A program made the translations under genes and the position numbers. A stretch of 5,439 nucleotides of DNA from Campylobacteraceae bacterium (GTDB taxonomy: Bacteria > Campylobacterota > Campylobacteria > Campylobacterales > Sulfurovaceae): contig JALSHP010000043.1 of assembly GCA_026982175.1 (NCBI GenBank), positions 1 to 5,439 of the forward strand, read 5' to 3'. Shown one piece after another: positions 1 to 3,993 of this stretch (positions within the stretch are counted from its first letter, which is position 1; the number at the start of each line of letters is the position of its first letter). The notes beneath the pieces were generated by a model that had not been told where the DNA came from, did no database searches, and worked only from the letters and a program-made list of their open reading frames with translations.

Positions 1-1033
1 CCTCAACCGATGGCTCATCAATGTCTATTTTAGAAAAACGACGTGAAAGCGCTTTATCTTTGTCAAGGTAGTTTCGGTATTCAGCATATGTCGTTGCCCC
101 AATACACTTCAATTCCCCTCTAGCCAATGCAGGTTTAAGTAAGTTTGCAGCATCCATACTACCCCCACTTGTTGCTCCTGCACCTACTAAGGTATGAATC
201 TCATCTATAAACAAAATTGCTTTATCGACTGTTTGAAGCTCTGTTAAGATACCTTTGAGACGTTTTTCAAAATCTCCTCTGTATTTCGTTCCCGAAATCA
301 TCGCACCCATATCTAAAGCAAAGATACTTGAACCTTTTAGTACATCAGGAACATCATCTTCAGCAATTAAAAGGGCTAAGCCCTCAGCAATGGCTGTTTT
401 ACCGACCCCTGGTTCACCAACCAAAAGAGGATTGTTCTTTTTACGACGACATAGGGTCTGCATGACACGGTCAATCTCTTCACTACGCCCAATAATAGGG
501 TCAATTTTACCCGACTTTGCCACTTCAACCAATTCGGTAGTAAATCCTGCAAGATTAGGTAGAGACTCTTCCCCCTCTGTGCCATTCACTGCTTCATCAG
601 CTGTGGCATGAGAAATCACTTCTAAAATATCTAAACGTGTTACCCCCTCATGCATGAGTACGGTGTAAGCATAAGACTCCTCTTGACTGTAAATTGAAGC
701 AATTAAATCCCCAATTTCAGCTTCTGCTTTTCCTGAAGAGTTGATATGCGTTACCATGTCGTTCATGACATTTGAAAGGGTTACTGTTTCATAAGGGTTA
801 TGCTCTTTTCCCTCTTCAAGTGTCTCCATGACAGGGTTATTGGTCTGAACATAATCGGCAACCATTCCTTTCATTGCATCGACATCAGCACCTGCAGCTG
901 TTAAAATTTCTTCTCCCCTAGCACTCTTTAAAATGGTTAAAAAGATATGTTCTAAGGTTAAATACTCATGCTTATTTGCTTTAGCATATTGTACTGAATC
1001 CCTAAAAATATTATTTAATTCTATACTTATCAT
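1..1033 (-). CDS. clpA: ATP-dependent Clp protease ATP-binding subunit ClpA (partial, C-terminal part beyond the left edge)
   Basis: ClpA is a cytoplasmic AAA+ unfoldase that threads substrates into the ClpP peptidase and takes N-degron substrates from ClpS. The 344 visible codons read without interruption. Residues about 1-145 form the Clp N domain that docks ClpS, followed by a Gly/Glu-rich linker (about 145-155) and most of the first AAA+ module. Visible motifs are Walker A GEPGVGKT (206-213), the pore loop in GTKYRGDFE (248-256), Walker B ILFIDE (273-278), the sensor-1 region IGATT (311-315) and the arginine-finger segment LSRRF (329-333). The Walker A position is close to that of E. coli ClpA (about 758 aa), so roughly 400 residues, including the second AAA+ module, lie outside the window. 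The start is ATG at 1033-1031 with a GAAGGAG Shine-Dalgarno at 1039-1045. The 39-bp gap after clpS and the shared strand indicate one operon. ClpB/ClpC are less likely because a ClpS gene is adjacent and no long coiled-coil M domain lies between the N domain and Walker A. Confidence 0.97.
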   Translation of the reverse strand, partial: MISIELNNIFRDSVQYAKANKHEYLTLEHIFLTILKSARGEEILTAAGADVDAMKGMVADYVQTNNPVMETLEEGKEHNPYETVTLSNVMNDMVTHINSSGKAEAEIGDLIASIYSQEESYAYTVLMHEGVTRLDILEVISHATADEAVNGTEGEESLPNLAGFTTELVEVAKSGKIDPIIGRSEEIDRVMQTLCRRKKNNPLLVGEPGVGKTAIAEGLALLIAEDDVPDVLKGSSIFALDMGAMISGTKYRGDFEKRLKGILTELQTVDKAILFIDEIHTLVGAGATSGGSMDAANLLKPALARGELKCIGATTYAEYRNYLDKDKALSRRFSKIDIDEPSVE

Positions 1034-1072
1034 TGTTGCTCCTTCAAAATATTTTACTTTTTATATTGCTTA

Positions 1073-1369
1073 CTATACTTCTTCCATCGTGGCTAACAGT
1101 GGAAAACCATTGGTTTTTGCTAACTGTTTAACTTGATGGACTTTTGTTTCTGCAATTTCATGGGTAAAAATACCACATGTTCCTTGTCCTGCTCGATGAA
1201 TCTCAAGCATTATTCTCTCGGCATCTGCTAAACTTTTATGAAACAGGTGCATTAAAACTTCTATTACAAACTCCATGCTGGTATAGTCATCATTATGTAG
1301 TAGTACTTTATATTGCTTTGGTCTATCCAAAGCCAATCCTGTGTCCAGTTCTTCTTCTATCTTTGGCAA
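1073..1369 (-). CDS. clpS: ATP-dependent Clp protease adaptor protein ClpS
   Basis: ClpS is a small cytoplasmic adaptor that binds proteins with destabilising N-terminal residues and hands them to ClpA. The 98-aa product has the whole fold: a flexible N-terminal tail (1-17), then YKVLLHNDDYTSMEFVIEVL. The N-degron pocket residues are visible: N26-D27-D28, M32 (the gatekeeper equivalent to E. coli M40), V35 and H58 (equivalent to E. coli H66). CGIFTHEIAETK (65-76) is the conserved second half. The length is normal for the family. The start is taken as TTG at 1369-1367. No in-frame ATG or GTG lies between it and an in-frame upstream TAA, the next in-frame Met is residue 32 inside the fold, and the N-terminus MPKI resembles Campylobacter ClpS. 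An out-of-frame ATG at 1374-1372 encodes only five residues. clpS is the first gene of the clpS-clpA operon and has its own promoter. Confidence 0.96.
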   Translation of the reverse strand: MPKIEEELDTGLALDRPKQYKVLLHNDDYTSMEFVIEVLMHLFHKSLADAERIMLEIHRAGQGTCGIFTHEIAETKVHQVKQLAKTNGFPLLATMEEV

Positions 1370-1375
1370 AGCATT

Positions 1376-1380
1376 TCCCT
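1376..1380 (-). promoter_or_regulatory. Ribosome binding site that selects the TTG start of clpS
   Basis: AGGGA (minus strand) ends 6 nt before the TTG at 1369-1367, which is normal spacing, but only 1 nt before the out-of-frame ATG at 1374-1372. Spacing therefore favours initiation at TTG over the nearby ATG. This is inference from sequence only. Confidence 0.6.
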
Positions 1381-1401
1381 TTGTTTCGTTGTTACTTACT
1401 T

Positions 1402-1431
1402 AGTATAGCACTATTTATGTTAGAATTTCAA
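1402..1431 (-). promoter_or_regulatory. Sigma70-type promoter for clpS-clpA
   Basis: On the minus strand there is a -35 box TTGAAA (1431-1426, five of six consensus bases), an 18-nt spacer, and a -10 box TATACT (1407-1402, five of six) preceded by TG one base upstream (extended -10). Transcription would start near 1395, giving a leader of about 25 nt before the TTG of clpS. No other comparable element lies upstream of clpS. Confidence 0.7.
1418..1426 (+). promoter_or_regulatory. Possible extended -10 promoter for bioD
   Basis: TGTTAGAAT carries TG, one base, then TAGAAT (five of six -10 consensus bases). No convincing -35 lies 16-18 nt upstream, which is not unusual in Campylobacterota. The start would be near 1433, about 39 nt before bioD. 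The element lies between the -10 and -35 boxes of the opposing clpS promoter and shares base 1426 with its -35, so the two promoters could compete. Tentative. Confidence 0.35.
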
Positions 1432-1471
1432 TAAACTTTTTATTTAAGAGTATATCTTTGGGAGTTTAACC

Positions 1472-2113
1472 TTGAAACCTATATTTGTAACAGCAACCAA
1501 TACCAATGTTGGTAAAACTTATACAACGCTCAAACTTATAGAGAGCTTTTCTAAGCTTGGGATAAGCGTTGGCGTCTGCAAACCCATTGAGACAGGGGTA
1601 ACAACAGAACCTCTTGATGCCAAAGCACTTTTAGAAGCCGTACAGAGCTACAACCCTAACTTTAAAGCCCTAAAGCCAAAAGATATAACTGCTTACACCT
1701 TTAAACTCCCCGCTGCCCCATTTTGTGCCGACATGCAACAAACCATCAAAATAGAAGTCATAAAAAACAAAATAAACGAACTCCAAAAACTTTGTGATTT
1801 ACTCATCATAGAGGGTGCAGGTGGGCTTATGGTTCCCATTACCCAAACATACAAAATGATAGACTTAGCCAAAGAACTAAATCTTCAAACCCTTTTGGTT
1901 ACGCCTTCAAAACTGGGCTGCATTAACGACACACTCCTAAGCATAGAAGCTTTAAAGAGTTATGACATCTCTTTTGATTGGTGTGTTAATGTGTTTGAAG
2001 ATAAAGAGACATTTGAGGAAGTTACTAAACCCTATTATGATGCTGTTTTTGAGGGGTGGTGGTGTTTGAATGAGGGCTTGGACAACTACCTCTCACAAAC
2101 ACTAAACAGATAA
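1472..2113 (+). CDS. bioD: Dethiobiotin synthetase (ATP-dependent)
   Basis: BioD closes the ureido ring in biotin synthesis: 7,8-diaminopelargonic acid + CO2 + ATP gives dethiobiotin + ADP + phosphate, in the cytoplasm. The 213-aa product shows the P-loop ATNTNVGKT (8-16), KPIETG with the catalytic lysine K37 (37-42), a metal/ATP-side aspartate at D49, the strand-loop IIEGAGGLMVPIT (112-124, E114 typical of the family) and SKLGCIND (146-153). The first P-loop glycine of the E. coli enzyme is Ala here; as I recall the H. pylori sequence, its BioD has the same form (ATNTNAGKT) and a similar length. The start is TTG at 1472, 7 nt after GGGAG (1460-1464), and gives a methionine directly before the first beta strand. 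No other bio gene is visible. The gene is divergent from clpS and is followed after 28 bp by a two-component system on the same strand. Confidence 0.93.
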   Translation: MKPIFVTATNTNVGKTYTTLKLIESFSKLGISVGVCKPIETGVTTEPLDAKALLEAVQSYNPNFKALKPKDITAYTFKLPAAPFCADMQQTIKIEVIKNKINELQKLCDLLIIEGAGGLMVPITQTYKMIDLAKELNLQTLLVTPSKLGCINDTLLSIEALKSYDISFDWCVNVFEDKETFEEVTKPYYDAVFEGWWCLNEGLDNYLSQTLNR

Positions 2114-2117
2114 AAAG

Positions 2118-2123
2118 TATAAT
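2118..2123 (+). promoter_or_regulatory. Possible -10 box for the response regulator/histidine kinase pair
   Basis: A perfect TATAAT lies in the 28-bp gap just after the bioD TAA stop. No -35 box is present at the usual spacing (2095-2100 reads ACAAAC). A start near 2130 would leave only about 12 nt before the ATG at 2142, just enough for the GGAG ribosome binding site at 2131-2134. It may let the two-component genes be expressed apart from bioD, or be chance in AT-rich DNA. Confidence 0.35.
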
Positions 2124-2141
2124 AAAACTTGGAGCATACGC

Positions 2142-2798
2142 ATGAAAATATTACTTTTAGAAGATGACCCCCTACTCTCAAAAATTTTAACCAAACATTT
2201 ATCCTTAGACTATGAAGTTACCCCTGTCTATGATGGAGAGAGAGCTTTAGCGATGGTGGAAGAAGAGAAGTTTGACCTGCTTATTTTAGACTCCAATGTA
2301 CCCAAAATGACAGGGCTTGAACTCATTCAAGAGCTACGTGATTACAATGACACCACTCCCATTATTATGATAACTGCCTATCAAGATACCTTGCATCTCA
2401 AAAAAGCCTTTACCCATGGTTGTAACGACTACATCAAAAAACCTTTTGAACTCGATGAGCTAGACATGCGAATTGCCAACATTACCCGTACCTTTAACAT
2501 TGAGCAGAACCAGCTCATTGAAATTTCAAAAGAGATACTCTTTGATGCATTGAACAATCAAATTATTCATAATGACAAAATATTTTCATTGGCAAAAAAA
2601 GAGTCAGAACTGCTCAACTACTTAGCCACCAATCGTACACGCACCATCTCAAAAGAGGAGCTTACCCAAAACCTGTGGACATATGAAACCATGCCAAGCG
2701 ATGCCACACTTAGAGTTTACATACGAAATTTACGTGCATTAATTGGCAAAGAGAGCATTGAGACCATTCGTGGTATGGGGTATCGTCTTGTATCATAA
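2142..2798 (+). CDS. OmpR/PhoB-family response regulator transcription factor
   Basis: This is a cytoplasmic DNA-binding regulator activated by phosphotransfer from the kinase encoded next to it. Residues 1-118 are a receiver domain with acidic pocket E7-D8-D9, phospho-acceptor D50 in LILDSNVPKMTG, switch residue T78, Y97 and K100 in the KKPF motif. All key residues are present. Residues about 125-218 form a winged-helix DNA-binding domain with the recognition helix region SDATLRVYIRNLRALIG (186-202) and the terminal wing IETIRGMGYRLVS. At 218 aa it is slightly short but normal for the family. The start is ATG at 2142, 7 nt after GGAG. It follows bioD by 28 bp and its 3' end overlaps the kinase start by 11 bp, so the two are very likely translationally coupled. 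The target genes cannot be deduced; autoregulation is common in such pairs but no operator was identified. Confidence 0.93.
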   Translation: MKILLLEDDPLLSKILTKHLSLDYEVTPVYDGERALAMVEEEKFDLLILDSNVPKMTGLELIQELRDYNDTTPIIMITAYQDTLHLKKAFTHGCNDYIKKPFELDELDMRIANITRTFNIEQNQLIEISKEILFDALNNQIIHNDKIFSLAKKESELLNYLATNRTRTISKEELTQNLWTYETMPSDATLRVYIRNLRALIGKESIETIRGMGYRLVS

Positions 2799-3927
2799 TG
2801 AACGCCGTGCTTTAATTAGCTTCTTACTCATCTATGTCTCTTCTTCCATTTTACTCTTAGGTTTAGTAGGCTACTTCTACTACCAAGAGAAACTCGCCAC
2901 CATTGACCGTATGTGTGGGGTCACCATGGAAAACATGGCAATGCAAGTCAAAGTAAAACTGATGAAAAAGAGTAACATCGACATCTTTTTTGATAAAACA
3001 GCCCCCATTAAAGTGGGACTCTTTAACAACGAGAAAAAGCCCATACGCTCTAACCTCACCACTAAAAACTTAAACTTTAACCAAATCAACTACAACAATC
3101 GTACTTCAGCTTTTTTTATGATGGAACTTATTAATCCTATTCAAGAGATTGAATACATTATTATTGAAGACTCCAATGTGGTTATTACTATGGACAAACT
3201 CAAATTTTCTATTGGGTTTCTTTTAATTATTGCCTCTATCTTCATGGCACTTATTGGCTATTTTTTAAGCCGTCTGCTCTTAAAACCTGCTAAAGAGAAC
3301 TTTGCTACATTAAGCCGTTTTATGAAAGATTCAGCCCATGAACTCAACACCCCTGTCACCGCCCTCATGATGTCAGCAAACTACCTTAAAAAAAACTATG
3401 ACCCTGAAATGGTAGAACACATGCTCATGTCCTCTAAAATGATTGCCGAGACCTACAACTCCATCGCCTACCTTGCCTTTAATGACTTAGATATTGAGGT
3501 CAAAGAGGAGTTTGATTTGGCGGAACATATCCATTACTCTATCAAATACTTTAAAGAGATTGCTGCCAATAAAAACATCTATATCAATGCTCAACTCAAT
3601 AGCCTCATAATTAACATGGACAAAAATAGCATCCGAAAGCTCATCAACAATCTCATCTCAAATGCCATTAAATACTCTTACAATGACAGAACCATTGATA
3701 TTTCACTTCAAGACAATGTTTTAAAAATCAAAGATGAAGGAGTAGGAATAGACGAAGAGAATCAAAAAAAGATTTTCAAACGCTATAAACGCGTTTCACA
3801 AAAAGGCTCTGGTGGTTTTGGCATAGGACTAGACATTGTTATGGGCATTTGTAAAGCAAACCATATTGAAATATCTTTAGAATCAGAGGTCAATAAAGGG
3901 AGTACCTTTACCTTGGTGTTTCCTTAG
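2788..3927 (+). CDS. Membrane sensor histidine kinase, partner of the upstream response regulator
   Basis: This inner-membrane kinase autophosphorylates and passes phosphate to D50 of the upstream regulator. With the TTG start at 2788 it has 379 residues: transmembrane helix 1 (about 9-32), a short periplasmic sensor (about 33-141), transmembrane helix 2 (about 142-163), the H box DSAHELNTPV with phospho-acceptor H184, the N box NNLISNAIKYS (N288, N292), the G1 box DEGVGI (316-321), the F box IFKRYKR (329-335) and the G2 box GGFGIGL (342-348). All catalytic boxes are intact. Only about 20 residues separate helix 2 from H184, so no HAMP domain fits. The sensor domain matches no ligand-binding family I can name, so the signal is unknown. 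Start choice: the ATG overlapping the regulator stop (2798-2800) is out of frame and encodes five residues, and no in-frame ATG occurs before residue 42. TTG 2788 has GGGG 7 nt upstream and gives the N-terminus MYHNERRALISF. GTG 2770 or TTG 2743 would add 6 or 15 residues. Confidence 0.9.
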   Translation: MYHNERRALISFLLIYVSSSILLLGLVGYFYYQEKLATIDRMCGVTMENMAMQVKVKLMKKSNIDIFFDKTAPIKVGLFNNEKKPIRSNLTTKNLNFNQINYNNRTSAFFMMELINPIQEIEYIIIEDSNVVITMDKLKFSIGFLLIIASIFMALIGYFLSRLLLKPAKENFATLSRFMKDSAHELNTPVTALMMSANYLKKNYDPEMVEHMLMSSKMIAETYNSIAYLAFNDLDIEVKEEFDLAEHIHYSIKYFKEIAANKNIYINAQLNSLIINMDKNSIRKLINNLISNAIKYSYNDRTIDISLQDNVLKIKDEGVGIDEENQKKIFKRYKRVSQKGSGGFGIGLDIVMGICKANHIEISLESEVNKGSTFTLVFP

Positions 3928-3936
3928 GGTTATAAA

Positions 3937-3960
3937 TTATTTAGACACGACCCTAAATAA
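3937..3960. repeat. Inverted repeat after the histidine kinase gene
   Basis: TTATTTAG (3937-3944) and CTAAATAA (3953-3960) are perfect 8-bp complements around an 8-base loop, nearly all A/T. A second pair, TTAGGGT (3924-3930, containing the kinase stop codon) and ACCCTAA (3950-3956), overlaps it, so the two hairpins exclude each other. Neither is followed by a T-run on the plus strand, so neither is a classical intrinsic terminator for the kinase operon. The right arm also supplies part of the T-run of the opposing terminator. Confidence 0.45.
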
Positions 3961-3993
3961 AAAAGAGCTTAAGCCTCTAAGACTTAAGCTCTT
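3959..3993 (-). terminator. Intrinsic terminator of the molybdoenzyme gene, possibly bidirectional
   Basis: AAGAGCTTAAG (3963-3973) and CTTAAGCTCTT (3983-3993) form a perfect 11-bp stem with a 9-base loop. On the minus strand it is followed by a run of six T (3964-3959), then ATTT, a classical rho-independent terminator. The stop codon of the minus-strand gene (3979-3977) lies inside the loop and its last codons make up the 5' arm. On the plus strand the stem is followed by CTTTCTCCTT, a poorer U-tract, so it may also weakly end transcription from the kinase operon. Confidence 0.85.

Noticed and set aside
255..611. Plus-strand 118-codon open frame opposite clpA
   Set aside because: It lies wholly inside the well-supported clpA frame on the other strand, has low-complexity Ser/Pro/Arg-rich content and no recognisable domain.
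933..1434. Plus-strand open frames opposite the clpA start and clpS (67 and 85 codons)
   Set aside because: They are antisense to conserved ClpA and ClpS codons, have no ribosome binding site that I can see, and encode nothing recognisable.
1370..1471. Biotin riboswitch or BirA operator upstream of bioD
   Set aside because: The 102-bp intergenic region is filled by promoter elements, and I see no long palindrome typical of BirA sites or structured leader.
2911..2964. Met/Cys-rich stretch in the kinase sensor (M42, C43, M47, M50, M52, M59) as a copper or redox sensor
   Set aside because: Similar Met-containing first sensor helices are common in epsilonproteobacterial kinases; spacing does not form a clear metal-binding motif and no metal-resistance gene is adjacent.
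2880..3089. Minus-strand 69-codon hydrophobic frame opposite the kinase sensor region
   Set aside because: It is antisense to the kinase with no start signal; its hydrophobicity follows from the complementary codons.
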